Shown: positions 18,330 through 29,797 of the stretch, piece after piece
Layout: the number at the start of each line of letters is the position of its first letter
Position numbering within the stretch: position 1 is the stretch's first letter
Origin: Shinisaurus crocodilurus
Taxonomy: Eukaryota > Chordata > Lepidosauria > Squamata > Shinisauridae
Length of the DNA stretch: 64,000 nucleotides
NCBI GenBank assembly: GCA_021292165.1
Contig: CM037880.1
Span: forward strand, 139,564,564-139,628,563
Direction: 5' to 3'
Made by a program: the position numbers and the translations under genes
The notes under the pieces: generated by a model
The model's input: only the letters and a program-made list of their open reading frames with translations
Told to the model about the DNA's origin: nothing
The model's database searches: none

Positions 18330-20090
18330 TGGAAACGCAGCTGTGCTGGTGGAAAGGTTGGGATGTTGGATGTGAGTGTGTGGGACTGGCGCCCCCCCCC
18401 CACACTTTGTCCCACAAGAATTATTTGATTGCATGAATGGGTCTATAGATATAGATAAGAGTATAACTTTATGTGAAAATCCCATTAAAAAACAACAGTA
18501 TCATAAACATTTTCTCACTTTCCTAAGAAGATTTAGAAAAATGGTAGAAAGAAAAAGAAAAGCCAAAAAGCAACAGGAATGCAAAAGGGGGGAAAAAATC
18601 GAACATGTGGCAATATTCGTGCTAGTGTATGTTCAGTAATTACTTGTACTGTACTGGCTATTTTTTGAATAGTTTGGATAAGATTAAAAGCATCACCAAA
18701 CACTAAGAAGGGCAGGATTTACTTTGTTGAACTTGTGCTTTCTATGAAGACTTTGATAAGGTTAAACAGAAAATGGTTCAACAGAAAATGCTTGGGTGCA
18801 TTTGCAAGATTGCTTGGCCTCTTAATCCTTCATATTTGGCTGGCTCCTTTTTTTTTTTTTTTTTTTTTAAACATATTGGACACATGTTCTCATTCTGTTC
18901 AAAGGGGAGTTGATTGAAAACTCCCAGTCCTACTGAAGTGGGTGGCCAAAGTACAGGAGTCGAACAGCTGCTCTGAGCCCACTGATCTTTGTCATTTATA
19001 AATTATTTTCATGCCTTTTGGAACAAAAATGTTGCTGTAGTTTTTATGGAGGCAACTTCTGAGGTACATAGCCTTATTTTGTGCATATTCTAAAATGTTC
19101 AACTCTTCAAAGGCTCCCCAGCCCCACACAGTTCAGTGCCTTAGCTTAATGAAGGATTCAGATACACTTTCAGTGCATTGTCTGAATCCCCTCCACCTCG
19201 ATTGTTACCTTATGCACTTTCAGACCAGTGGTAGAGAACTTGTGACAAGTGGAAGAATTCATTCCCCTTGGGCTCTTGTATATTCAACCTGCATGCTTGA
19301 TGTCTGTCCTGATTTCTTAGTATGTTCTGCCTGCTTTCTGTACTTTCTGTAACATGTTGCATCTCTGTGATGGCACTTTGTTTTGTCTTCATTCACTGTG
19401 TACAATGAGGCTGTGAAGAGAAAAACCTCTATGTGATGCACATAATGTCTAGCTGTGAGCCCTTTTGAAATCTTACTGAGCTGCCAAGTTGCCCCACAGC
19501 TGTTCAAAACTAATAGCTAAGCCTCTTAAACATTAGTGCAACATCCTTTTTAATGCCACTGAGAGGGAGGCTCCTTTTTCTGTGGATTGCCCTCTGTTCT
19601 GGGTAATGGGTCTATGTGTGCTACCTTGCCCTGCACACAAACAGAAATAAGATTGGATCCATGTATGTGCAGTCATACAGGACACCATATTGGATTCCCA
19701 AAGTGCCTGTATAATAAATGCCAACACTGTAGGAAGAGTGGGGTGGGTCCATTCTACCCTTTTGATGGAGGTTCAACATCTATTTGTCCGGTTCAGAAGC
19801 AAACAATGGCTTCAGCATGGAGTAGGCACACATTCTTGCCTTCTGCTAATCTGATAGTCAATTGCGTGCCTATTAACCTTGATTATATGTGGCACTTTGA
19901 AAAGGTCTCTTAGCCTCTTACGTTTCCCCATTTTCTTACTGGAACTGTACTGATTATTAATTTATAGGTGATTGAGGTCTGACATCCTTTTGGCTAACAC
20001 AACCTCTGGCTTGGGCAGGTCACAGTTACAGGAAGAGTAATATTGACCAGAATGATTCCATAGTTTTAAATATCATATATATGTCAAGTG
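18330..20090. other. No gene seen; poly-T at 18848-18868
   Basis: Unique sequence with several short open frames without domains. Nothing else recognisable. Confidence 0.55.
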
Positions 20091-20094
20091 TTTA

Positions 20095-20840
20095 TATCAC
20101 ATACACATACTATTAAGCCAAAGACTTTCAGAGCAGCTTACAGCAAAACATTCTAATAATATAAAAACATAAATAATCTTAGAAACAGTTGCATTGGAAC
20201 AATTCAAATAAAACAAATACAGCTCCATATTAAAATGGACCTGAAAGATTTCACTAAAAGGCCTGGGTGAATAAGAAGGTCTTCACCTGGAACAAGGTCA
20301 GTGCCAGGTGAGCCTCACTGGGGACAACATTCCACAGTTAGGGTGCCACATCAGAGAAGACTCTTTTCCCTCCCTCACCACTTTCCTCATTTCAGAAGGT
20401 GAGGGGAATTGAGAGACAGGCTGCCAAGGATGTTCTTAATGTTTGGGCAGATTCATGCAGGAAAAGGTGGCTCTTCAGGTACCAAGGTCTAGTGCCAGTT
20501 AGGGCTTAAAAGTTAAAAAAAAACCAGACCTTGCATTGTGCTTGGAAGCAGTCTGGTAGCCAGTGTGGTTGTTTCAGAGCTGACTAGATGTGAACCATTC
20601 TACTGGTCTCAAGATGTAATCTAGCTGCTATATTTTGTAACTGAAGTTTCTTGAGTGGTCTTCACGGGCAGCCCCATTTACGATGAATGATAGTAACCCA
20701 AGTGGGATGTAACCAGAGCGTGGATAACAGTGGCTGGATTATCTATGAAGAGATGCAGCTGTAACATTTAATATCAGCCAAAGATGGTGAAAGCTGCCAA
20801 GGGCACCAGAAGAAGCCACATGGGCCTCCTGCGAAGCAGT
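20095..20840 (-). mobile_element. L2-type LINE 3' region, reverse
   Basis: Reverse of an L2 3' UTR and RT C-terminal part: AAGGTCTTCACCTGGAAC, TGGGGACAACATTCCACAG and GGGCAGCCCCATTTACGATG correspond position by position to the copy at 1936-2958. Heavily mutated, no open frame. Confidence 0.75.
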
Positions 20841-21576
20841 ACATAAAACAATCATTTAAAAGCAGCAGAGGAGAAAATAGTTGACATCACAAAAAGAAGA
20901 TCTAAAAATATCACAAAGATAAACACACAGGATAGCAGTGGAAGCATACAAAGGATTGAAAAATCCAAGAAAATTAAAAGGTCATTTCCTGGCACCCAAA
21001 ATATAACAAAGTTGGCACCAGGCAGGCCTCTTTGGGTAGGCTGTTCCAGAAAGGGGGATGGGGTTTACTACTGAAAAAGCATGCCCCCGAGTAGCCACCT
21101 ACCATTCCTCAGCCTGTTGAGGGCACTTTGAACAGGGCTGATAACAATCTCTGCTCGGGTAGGAATATATGGGAAGAGATGCTCCTTCAGATATTGTCGC
21201 TCCAAGCCTTGAAGAGCTTTATACATTAACACCAGCAGTTTGAATTGGTCCTGGTAATGGAGTGGGAGCCAGTGAAGGTTACAACACCGGCATAATAGGA
21301 TCATAATGCCCAATTCCAGTCTGAACCCTAGCTGCCCTATTTTGTACTAACTGAAGTTTCCAAATGGTCTTCAAAGGCAGCCCCACATAAAATGCATTGC
21401 AGTAAGCTAAACATAAGGCTAGTGATGTGTGAGGAGTTAGTTTGGGGGATGGAAATCCAGCAAACTGGCTGGGCTCGACCCCCCTGAACTCTGTCCTGCT
21501 TACCTCCTTCCCTGGCTCGACTCAGGTTTTCCCGAATTGAGCCGGGGACTTCCAGGTTCCCAGCGGGCTTCTTTTT

Positions 21577-22738
21577 ATCATCATCAGGCGATCACTCGTG
21601 ACCGAGTAAGATTGTCTTCCGGGAGGAAGGAGGAAATTCTAAAGAAGATTGTGTAGACTCTAGTGATGGGTCCGTAAGTGACTGTGGAGGCCAATTCTAG
21701 ATCCACACAGCTTCCCACAGTGAGGACACAGGTTACCAGATAGAAGATGGTCCTGTAAAGGATTCATTTGATGTGCTTTTCGCTTAGCACGTTTCTCCCT
21801 TTCACCTTGCACTCGGGCTTCTTCAAAGTCCATGGAACCTTTGTGAAAGGCCAACCTCCATTTAGATCGTTCATGGGCCAGAGCTTCCCAGTTTTCGATG
21901 TTTATATTGCATTTTTTTAGATTTGCCTTATGAACATCTTTAAACCTCTTATATTGACCACCGATATTCCGCTTTCCATCCTTGAGTTGGGAGTAGAGTA
22001 ACTGCTTTGGGAGACGGCAGTCAGGCATTCGAACAACATGACCGGTCCACTGAAGTTGGCGTTGAAGGATCATTTTTTCAATGCTAGTAGTCTTTGCTTC
22101 TTCCAGTACACTGACATTTGTTCGCCTGTCTTCCCAAGTAATTTGCAGGATTTTCCGGAGGCAACGTTGATGAAACCTTTCAAGGAGGTGGAAGTGACGT
22201 TTATAGATAGTCCATGTTTCGCAGGCATACAATAAAGTTGGTAATACAATGGCTTCGGAAACCAGTGTTTTGGTCTTCTTACAAATATCCCGATCCTCGA
22301 ACACTCTATGTTTCATTCGAAAAAATGCGGCACTTGCGGAGCTCAGACGATGCTGGATTTCACTGTCGATGTTAGCTGTAACAGAAAGATAGCTGCCAAG
22401 ATAGAGAAAATGATCGACATTTTCCAGTATTGTCCCGCCAAGCTGGATAGATTGCATCACCGAAGGGTTAGCTTGCACTTGCTGATGAAGCACTTTGGGT
22501 TTTTTGATGTTAAGTGAGAGACCAAGTTTTCCGTATGCTTCTGCAAAAGCATTTAGGATAGTTTGGAGATCATCCTCTGAATGTGCGGAGACCACGTTAT
22601 CATCAGCATACTGAAGTTCCACAACGGAGGTTGTAACTACCTTACTTTTTGCTTTCAGCCTGCTGAGATTAAAAAGCTTTCCATCTGTTCGATATATAAT
22701 TCCCACACCAGTGGGAAGTTTCCCCTTGATACAAGATG
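21577..22738 (-). mobile_element. RTE-like LINE copy 2, 5'-truncated
   Basis: Minus-strand LINE of the same family as 11778-16368. It starts within the RT domain near 22738 and ends with a GCCTGATGATGATAAAA tail at about 21577. The (TGA)n-type tail is longer than in copy 1 and fits RTE-style simple 3' tails. It preserves the empty site of Tigger-like copy b. Confidence 0.88.
21660..22706 (-). pseudogene. RTE-like RT C-terminal ORF, 348 codons, uninterrupted
   Basis: Runs MGIIYRTDGKLFNLSRLKAK, the catalytic YADDN (residues about 33-37), LSLNIKKPKVL, ACETWTIYKRHFHLLERFHQ, ITWEDRRTNVSVLEEAKTTS, WTGHVVRMPDCRLPKQL, and the C-terminal C-x2-C-x12-H-x3-H finger. Unlike copy 1 it has no stop or frameshift, so it is younger or better preserved. 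It lacks the endonuclease and the RT fingers with motif A, so it cannot be autonomous. The Met at residue 1 is only the first in the truncated frame, not a natural start. Confidence 0.88.
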
Positions 22739-23404
22739 TATCTTACGGCATTTTCTACGTAAAAAGTGGCTCGCTGGGAACCTGGAAGTCCTCCAAGTAT
22801 CTCAGCGCACGTCCACTTTCAGTCCAGCTTGGCGGGCACAGCGATGGTGGCCGCCAAGCCGGAAGCGGATCGGGGCACCGCAGGATCGTACACCACTACA
22901 TGAGGCTACTAAGGCAAGGATCACTGAAGCCAATCTATCAAAGTAGGGTCATAGCTGGCATAACTGCCTAAGCTGGTGCAAGATGGATCTACAAATACTC
23001 CAAGTTATGAATTTGATTTGTTAGCAGGGGAGTGTATGCAACTGCTTTCAGAACAGGTTGAACACCACTCACCTGGAAGACAAACCACCCACTAATGGTA
23101 CCTCTATCTTGTCTGGATTGAGTTTCAGTTTATTGACCCTCATCTAGTCCATTACCGTCCGAGGCCAGGCCCTGACTGAGAACTTCCACTGCCTCACCTG
23201 TATCTGATGAGAAGGAAAGATAGAGCAGAGCAGCACACTGATGGCACTGCACTCTAAATCTCCAGATGACCTCACTCAACAGTTTCATGTAGATGTAAAA
23301 TGTCATGGGGGATAAGTTGAAGCCCTATGGCACCCCAAAGCATAAATGCCATGGGATCTAGCAGAAATCCCCCAGCATCACCTTCTAGAAACAGTCGTCC
23401 AAAT

Positions 23405-23560
23405 ATTTAATTTCATTAATTACATTTCTGTACCGCCCACTAGCCGAAGCTCTCTGGGCAGTTTACAAAGATTAAAAACCTTTAAAATACATTATAAAAA
23501 CCATAAACATACAAACCTATTGTGGAGAAAAAAGCCTGACAATGCATACACCTTCCCCCA
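23405..23560 (-). mobile_element. L2-type LINE 3' tail, reverse
   Basis: TTCTGTACCGCCCACTAGCC and GAAGCTCTCTGGGCAG are the standard reverse L2 3' end, followed by an A-rich run. Confidence 0.75.
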
Positions 23561-23773
23561 CATACCGCAAAAAGAATGCATAATCCCCGGGAGGACCTGT
23601 TAATGGTTTTCCCAAGCACCCTTGATGGTTTTCCCCAAGCACCCTTAATGGGCAAGAATGCACCAGGTTGGCACCTGAAGCCACCTCACCTTTCCTACCT
23701 GGTGCGAAGCGGGCTGTTGGCTGAGGCCAGCCTGAGCAAGCCTACCCCCAAGTGAAGTACCTGGGTATTCAAG

Positions 23774-23855
23774 TGTAAGTTCTCGGTTGCTAGTTTAGTC
23801 TAGTGTAGGTTCTCGGTTGCTAGTTTAGTCTAGTGTAGGTTCTTGGTTGTTGTTT
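23774..23855. repeat. 30-bp tandem repeat, about 2.7 units
   Basis: Unit TGTAGGTTCTCGGTTGCTAG plus TTTAGTCTAG. The first two units differ by one base; the third is partial and diverged. Confidence 0.88.
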
Positions 23856-24164
23856 TGTAGTTCTGATTGTGTAACAAAGGTACAGTATTCCATTCTGTTA
23901 ATTTCACCCCCCTTATCTCCAAACCGCATCCTTGTAACTGACCAACCCATGATAAAACTTCCTTTCCCTTTACCCTATGCTCTTTGTGTGTAGGTTCTCT
24001 GTTGAGTCAGTGCTAAATTCCAGTGCCTAAGACCCGGGCTGAGTTGGGACTGCGTGCTAGGAGTTTGAAGTCTCTGATCTCTCGTTCCGCAGTAAAGGAC
24101 CGGTGGCAGTCCTTCATGCCTATAAACATATGAAGTAAGTAAACATACAAATATAAGTATATGG

Positions 24165-24600
24165 ACAAGATGCTTGAGCAGGTGGTTGCTAGGTAGCTGG
24201 GTAAAGCTGTACCGCCCACACCCAACTTTGCCAACCTATCCAGAAGGATACCATGGTCGATGATATTGAAAGCTGTTGAGAGGTCTTAAGAGAATCAACA
24301 GGGTCACACTTCCCTTGTCTCTCTCCCAGAAGAGTCATCCCACAGGGCAACCAAAGGAGTTTCAGTGCCAAAACCAGGCCTAGGCACCCACTGAAATAGA
24401 TCTAGAAAATCTATTTCATCCAAGAGTGCCTGGATCTGATTGGCTCCCTTTGCACTCTTCTTGTCTAGTTTCAGCTTCAGTTTATTGGACCTCATCCAGC
24501 CCATTACTGCCTCTGGACACCGGCCTCACCCAGTTCTGATGAAAAAAGAGAAATAGTGCTTGGTGTTCTCCACATATTGATGGCATCTCAGCCTAAATCT
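24165..24600 (-). pseudogene. Rearranged L2-type RT fragments, reverse
   Basis: Minus-strand translation shows an RT motif A remnant (LSISSTMVSFWIG, compare the FNTIDHGILLG region of copy 1) and separately GWMRSNKLKLKLDKKS, followed by IQALLDEIDFLDLFQWVPRP. These belong to one L2 ORF, but their order differs from the intact protein, so internal rearrangement or several insertions have occurred. Confidence 0.6.
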
Positions 24601-24601
24601 C

Positions 24602-24715
24602 CAGATTTCATTTTCATTCATTTCATTTATTCTATTTTTGTACTGACCAATATCCAAAGCTCTCTGGGTGGTTTACAAAGATTAAACCATAAAAATACTG
24701 TATTCAGTAATTTCA
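24602..24715 (-). mobile_element. L2-type LINE 3' tail, reverse
   Basis: TTTTGTACTGACCAATATCC and AAAGCTCTCTGGGTGG with a preceding (TTTCA)-like run. Confidence 0.7.
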
Positions 24716-24724
24716 TGTAGATCA

Positions 24725-24848
24725 GGGGTGGGGAATGTGTGGCCCTCCAGATGTTGTTGTACTAAAACTCCCATCATCCCTGACAAGACCATGCTGGCTG
24801 GGGCTGATGGGAGTTGGAGTTCAATCACAACTGGAGGGCCAGAGGTTC
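24725..24848. mobile_element. Palindromic hAT-type MITE
   Basis: CAGGGGTGGGGAATGTGTGG at the left, inverted arms around TTGTACTAAAACTCCCATCA and TGATGGGAGTTGGAGTTCAA, with the right end decayed. Same family as 26536-26672 and 37099-37236. Confidence 0.78.
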
Positions 24849-24849
24849 A

Positions 24850-25640
24850 TTTTCTACTTCCCTCAGGCATAAACTACCAGGCCTTATCCAACAAAAAAAT
24901 GACTTATCAGGCCTGTACAAGAGGGATGGGCTCCACTTGAACCAAAATGGAACCAGACTGCTGGCATTAAACATTAAAAAAAGTGGCAGAGGAGCTTTTA
25001 AACTGAACTCTCAGGGAAAGACAACAGGAGCTGGGAAGTATCCGGTTTGAGTTGAATCATCCCTAGGGGATGAAAATGAAAATGTTTTGGATTGCCCAAT
25101 GTAGACGGTGAGGAAATAGGCCACGAGCATATGGTGAAACATGATAGCCAATCAAAGAGGTCTAAGTGCCATAGCAGAGGATGTACCTGCCAGAGAGATC
25201 TGGGGAGGCACACCATGTATAGGTGTTTCTATGCAAATGCTAGAAGCCTCCGAGCCAAAATAGGAGAGTTGGAGTGCCTGGTTTTAAAGGTGAACCTAAA
25301 TATAGTGTGCATTACAGGAACCTGCTGGAATGGAGAGAACCAGTGGGAAACGGTCATCTCTGGATATAAGCTCTATAGGAAGGACTGGGAAGGGCATACT
25401 GGAGGAGATGTTGCTCTGTACATCAAAGAGGCCCTAGTGTCAAGCAGACTAGAAAACCTAAAAGGAGCAGACTCTTCCACAGAAGCGCCATGGGTGACAA
25501 TACTGGGCTCCAAAACTAATTTAGTACTAGGAAGATGCTATCATCCCCCAGACCAGAATGCTCAGGGTGATCTTGAGATGGAAAATGAAATCAGGGAGAA
25601 TTTACCATTTATTCCAGTTAGCATGCAAGGGATAAGATAA
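24850..25640 (+). pseudogene. CR1 LINE fragment: ORF1 end and endonuclease
   Basis: 24850-25050 reads GLYKRDGLHLNQNGTRLLAL, the DGLHLN motif of the esterase-like domain near the end of CR1 ORF1. 25092-25640 reads MYRCFYANARSLRAKIGELE, LNIVCITGTCWNGENQWETV, GYKLYRKDWEGHTGGDVALY, RCYHPPDQN: the start of the APE-type endonuclease of CR1 ORF2. The usual ITET Glu position reads ITGT, so the catalytic Glu is lost. RT and the 3' end are absent. CR1 would be the partner expected to mobilise the 5S-headed SINEs, whose tails are CR1-like. Confidence 0.82.
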
Positions 25641-25859
25641 GCTAGAACTCTTTCCCCTGACATGCTAGTTTTGTATCTGCAAGAAGATTTTTTTTCCATG
25701 GGAAGCACTCACACATGTGATCTCCTATCTACAGATAGCAGGAGTGCCTCATGTGATTTTCTTGATTATATATTTCACCTTTTAGACATCTATGGCGTTT
25801 GGGCGGAACACATTACATTTACTAGGGGAATGTCACCTCAAATGATATTCTGACCCCTT

Positions 25860-26525
25860 TCCTGGCCATAACACATTGCAGTATTTACCATATGGGTCAC
25901 TGTTGCCGGTTTATGAGTGTCCATACTCCCACTCTGAGTTCCTGACAGTTGCAAGTTGTGGGGTGGAGATGTGGTCTTGTAATGTAATGGTGGTGTATTA
26001 TGTGGGAAGTAATTCTACACATTACAGCCAGAACCAGGGATCTCTCAGGGAGGCTGATATGCCTATAAGGCAAATGCAACTTGTACTTTGGTTATAAATG
26101 ATCTTTTAAACTAAAAAGAGTGGTTATTGCAGGGATAACAAGAAAGTAGGGTTTTTTGTAGTGAACCCAGTGCTGCAACTTTCTGTGTTAGATCAAAGAA
26201 TACTTGCTTGAGAGAGAGAGAAGCTTGGAACATCTCAGTGTTTCAGAGATTTTCCTTGGTTTTACAACTGTAAATATTTTCTTGGTCTTCTGAACATCTA
26301 GGATCTGTCTTCAATCAGTAATAGAACCCTAGACGGCATAATTGGCATCAGTGTCAGGGGAATTTCAGATGTTGTATATGATGGAGATTTAATGGGAATA
26401 GTTCATGCTGTTGAAGACCAAAATAAAATGGACGAGGAAAGCAATGTAACTTCGCATATGTGCAGGTAAGTAAGTAATTTATTTATTTATCTGCTAGGGT
26501 AAGCAAATAGCCTTTGGGCAGAAAA
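25860..26525. other. No gene seen
   Basis: Unique sequence, nothing recognisable. Confidence 0.55.
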
Positions 26526-26535
26526 GGCCTTACTG

Positions 26536-26672
26536 CAGGGATGCAAACCTATGGCCATCCAAATGTTGTTGGACTACAACTCCTGTAATCGCTGGCCAAT
26601 GGCCATATTGGCTGGTGCTGATGGGAGTTGGAATCCAACATCATCTGGAGGGCTGCAGGTTCCCCACCATTG
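26536..26672. mobile_element. Palindromic hAT-type MITE with near-perfect duplication
   Basis: Starts CAGGGATGCAAACCTATGGC, ends ...GGTTCCCCACCATTG, flanked by CCTTACTG (26528-26535) and CCTTGCTG (26673-26680), 7 of 8 bases equal. Arms centre on GACTACAACTCC. Confidence 0.85.
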
Positions 26673-26689
26673 CCTTGCTGTGAGGCAAG

Positions 26690-27385
26690 GTGGGATGACT
26701 GCCTCACGTGGTGAATTTTGGGGTACCAGGTTTATCTGAAGTGGATGGTGGAGAAGGTGCTTGATAGACAGGATGCAGCATCCTCTTTGTCCACACAACG
26801 AAAATCCCAAGTCTGTATCAGGAACTTCTGTCCACTGCCCCGTGTGCGATCTTCATCACTGCAGCTTCTCAGTGAAGAACTTCCTGGACTGTCTCTGCCC
26901 AGGCTGATCATTGACTCCTCCTGGTCAAGAAGGAGTATAAGAGGCCTTCCTGTCTCAGGGTGGCTAGCACAACCAATCAAAATACATTGCGCAGTTGTTC
27001 TGTCTTTTCCCCCTTAATGTACTTTTTTGTGGAAAGATGGGAAAGGCAGTGGGAAAACATGGAAGGGTTACAAGTGGAAGACAATAAAGTCTGGACCCCC
27101 CACAACAGTGAATGAGGCAGGGCGATCGCACAATACAAGTCTCATCCGAAAGCATTCTCAAATGGAACATTCCTCAGACAACAAGGACTTTCCTGAGTTC
27201 TTGCGTTTCTGGTCTTGTTCTCTGGTCCAGCCTTCTGGTTTGCCCTCTGATCCTGATTGCTCTTTGGTCCTGGCTCCTGGCTGCTGACTCACTTCCCATG
27301 GCCAAGTCCAGAAGTTTGGCCCTGCCACTGGATCACCAGTTTCTATTGTGTGCTTTAGTAGTAAACAAACTGCCCATCCTTGGTT
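26690..27385. other. No gene seen
   Basis: Several short frames without domains; no recognisable repeat. Confidence 0.5.
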
Positions 27386-27390
27386 TAGGC

Positions 27391-27526
27391 CAGTAGTTGG
27401 CAACCTGGTACCCTCCAGATGTTTCAGAGTACAGTTCCCATAAACACCAGCCAACATGGCCAGTTGTCAGGGATTATGGGAGTTGTAGTCCAAAACATCT
27501 GGAGGGCACCAGGTTGCCTACCCTTG
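27391..27526. mobile_element. Palindromic hAT-type MITE
   Basis: CAGTAGTTGGCAACCTGGTA at the left and CACCAGGTTGCCTACCCTTG at the right are inverted repeats; inner arms contain GGGAGTTGTAGTCC. Flanking 8-mers (GTTTAGGC, GTCTAAGT) match only in part. Confidence 0.8.
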
Positions 27527-27529
27527 GTC

Positions 27530-29060
27530 TAAGTTATAACATTTAGAATCATTTTAGGAATGAAAGCTGTGAAAACAATATACAAGTGAATTCCAGAGTG
27601 GTAGTTGTATTATTCTGTAGTAGTAAAAAACATCAAAGGATGCTATCTTAATGAGTGACAAACTTATTTTGCTATACACTTTATATAAAAATGAATCTTC
27701 CTTGGTTGCTATGCCTGTTTCCATGATAGAGTTGCTCTTGTTCCACCATATTGGCAACTATAATGCAGTCTTTTAATCAGCTCTGTTAGCTATTCCCTTT
27801 GAAGTTTGAGTCCCTTGCAAGTATGTCAGCACTCTGAGGTATCAGTGAGCTCCCATGGCTTGTCCTTGACTTAGTAAAAATGATGATTGCTCTGGATTCT
27901 CTTCATTCAGCAAAAACAGCTCTGCAGGTGCTTTGAGATTTGATAGACAGACAAAAATGTGCCTCTAACTTAGCAGGCTTGGATCGTGACTTTTGGTAAC
28001 CTGACCAAGAAACGACTTAGATGTTATTATTAAAATGTATATAATAAAAATGCATGTAAAGTCAAAGCCTTAGGTTATAAAAACTGGTAATGTGTTGAAG
28101 GACTTGTATGATCCTGTGTGACTGAGAGATGGTTTCTATTACTTTGGTCAGGAATAGAGGAATTTACTAGGTCAGAGCAACTGATCTGTTGCCATTAATG
28201 TATATAGTTCTTTGAAAAAGTGCATAATGATTCACAGTCATGATATTAATAACCTAGCTGTACAATTTGTTACTTATCAGCTCTTGTGGGGTGAGTAGCA
28301 ATTGCTGCTATATTGCCTGATATTTGCCCTTCTCTTCCTGCTTGCACTGGTCTCTGCATAATGTGTCCGCAAACCACTCTTTTTGTAACCACCACATGTG
28401 CTTCCCTTCTGCTGTTGCTGCTGTGGAGACATTGCTGGCTTCTCTAGTCAGAAGAATGGAGCTCAGCACTGTACCAGCTGTGTGTGGTCAGGGCTGGAAT
28501 TCTAACTGAAGAAGGTCGGCCGCTGCAAGTGATATGAGGCCACTGCTATCAATCTATCACAAACCAGACTATCCCAATGTGCCACAAGGACAAAACAAGA
28601 AGAAGAAATGCATGCAGAGCTAATAACTCAAGCATATGATCTCATTCATAGACTATACAACAAGTCACAAAACATAAAAAAATTCATATATGTAGCATAT
28701 TATCAAGGAATTAAGCATTTGTAAACTGGTGATTCTTTCTAGCCGATGTAGTGAGAGTAAGAGTCATAACGACACGTTATGTTAATTGCGTAGTGTGTAG
28801 CTGAACCGTATCTTTTTCTTTAATTTAGAATAACTGTGTGCAGCCCTGATGTGGATCAGGACCAGTGCACTCTGGGAGGGGTGGATTAAACTCCCTCCAC
28901 CCACCCGTTTGCATCCCAAAGTTCCCCCACCCTCCTCATGGATGAAAGAAAGAAGAAAAAGACTCAATTGATACCCTAAGATTAGTTCCGAAGACAGTGA
29001 GAGTCAAACTATATGTTTGTTAATTACATAACATGCAGCTGCCCCCTCTCTTGCTTTCTT
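27530..29060. other. No gene seen
   Basis: Unique sequence. A stretch around 28740-29040 shares short words with 32040-32100 in mirrored or direct form, perhaps parts of an old DNA transposon, but I cannot define ends. Confidence 0.5.
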
Positions 29061-29538
29061 ACTCTAGAGCAGGGGTGCAAAAAGTGTGGCCCAGGGGCAG
29101 CCTGCAAGCAGTTTCTGGCAGCCCTGCAGACTCCGCCTTCCCACACCTGCTGCCGCTGTTGAAAAAATCATGGCGGCACAGCTTGGGGTTTTCCATGCTA
29201 GTCAGGGCCGGATTAAGAGCATTATGGGCCTGGTGCTGAGGATTTTGGTGGGCCTTTTTATGGAAATAAATAAAATGAAGACGCAATTTTATATTAAAAC
29301 AAATTAAATATTTTAGTCAGCAAAGAAGAACAGTCAGCAAAGAAGTTACACAGTCAACAAAGTTAAGGTCATTCACAAACTCCAAATATTGCTTTCAACT
29401 AGCAACAAGCAACCTGCATTTAGCCTTCACACCAGCAACTGGCGTACATAGGCATACTGCCTCCGATACTGGATAGCATAGAGCCATCAGGACTAGTAGC
29501 CATTGATATCCTTCTCCTCCATAAATTTGATGGGGGAA

Positions 29539-29589
29539 GTGTGTGTGTGTGTGTGTGAGAGAGAGAGACACACACACACACACAGAGAG
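29539..29589. repeat. Compound (GT)n(GA)n(CA)n microsatellite
   Basis: GT run, then GA run, then CA run; nearly self-complementary overall. Confidence 0.92.
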
Positions 29590-29665
29590 TTAATCCAAAT
29601 CTTTTCCCTAGTCAAAATTGCACCTGAAAAAAACATGTTCATGCTCATTAGCCCCCAAGGAGAAA

Positions 29666-29797
29666 AAGGTCCTATGCAGGTTTAGACAGAAATAAGGCCT
29701 ACAACTCCCAGAATACCTCAGCCAGCATGGCCAGCTGGCAGATGCTGAGACTTGAAGGACTTACTACTTCTGGCTAAAGATGCACAGGATTGCATTG
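29666..29797. mobile_element. Harbinger-like MITE, copy 2, decayed
   Basis: AGGTCCTATGCAGGTTTAGA, then GGCCTACAACTCCCAGAATA, ending near ATGCACAGGATTGCAT. Same order as the copies at 11599, 39732 and 42616. Confidence 0.75.

Larger units (their letters stand above)
21547..22790. repeat. 30-bp inverted repeat flanking the RTE-like copy
   Basis: GACTTCCAGGTTCCCAGCGG at 21547 recurs inverted at 22761-22790 as TCGCTGGGAACCTGGAAGTC. The LINE lies almost exactly between the arms, which suggests insertion into a palindromic element or into an inverted duplication. The outer sequences (21424-21546 and 22791-22920) do not otherwise match. Confidence 0.6.
20841..23400 (-). mobile_element. Second L2-type LINE, reverse, split by an RTE-like LINE
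   Basis: The parts at 20841-21415 and 22925-23400 are successive segments of one L2 read on the minus strand. The first holds the C-terminal LHWLPL...FKLLVLMYKAL region (in 21068-21313). The second holds the reverse of the KLNPDK...EVLLV and RT-core region (GTACCTCTATCTTGTCTGGA). About 1.5 kb of foreign DNA (21424-22920) lies between them. Confidence 0.72.
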
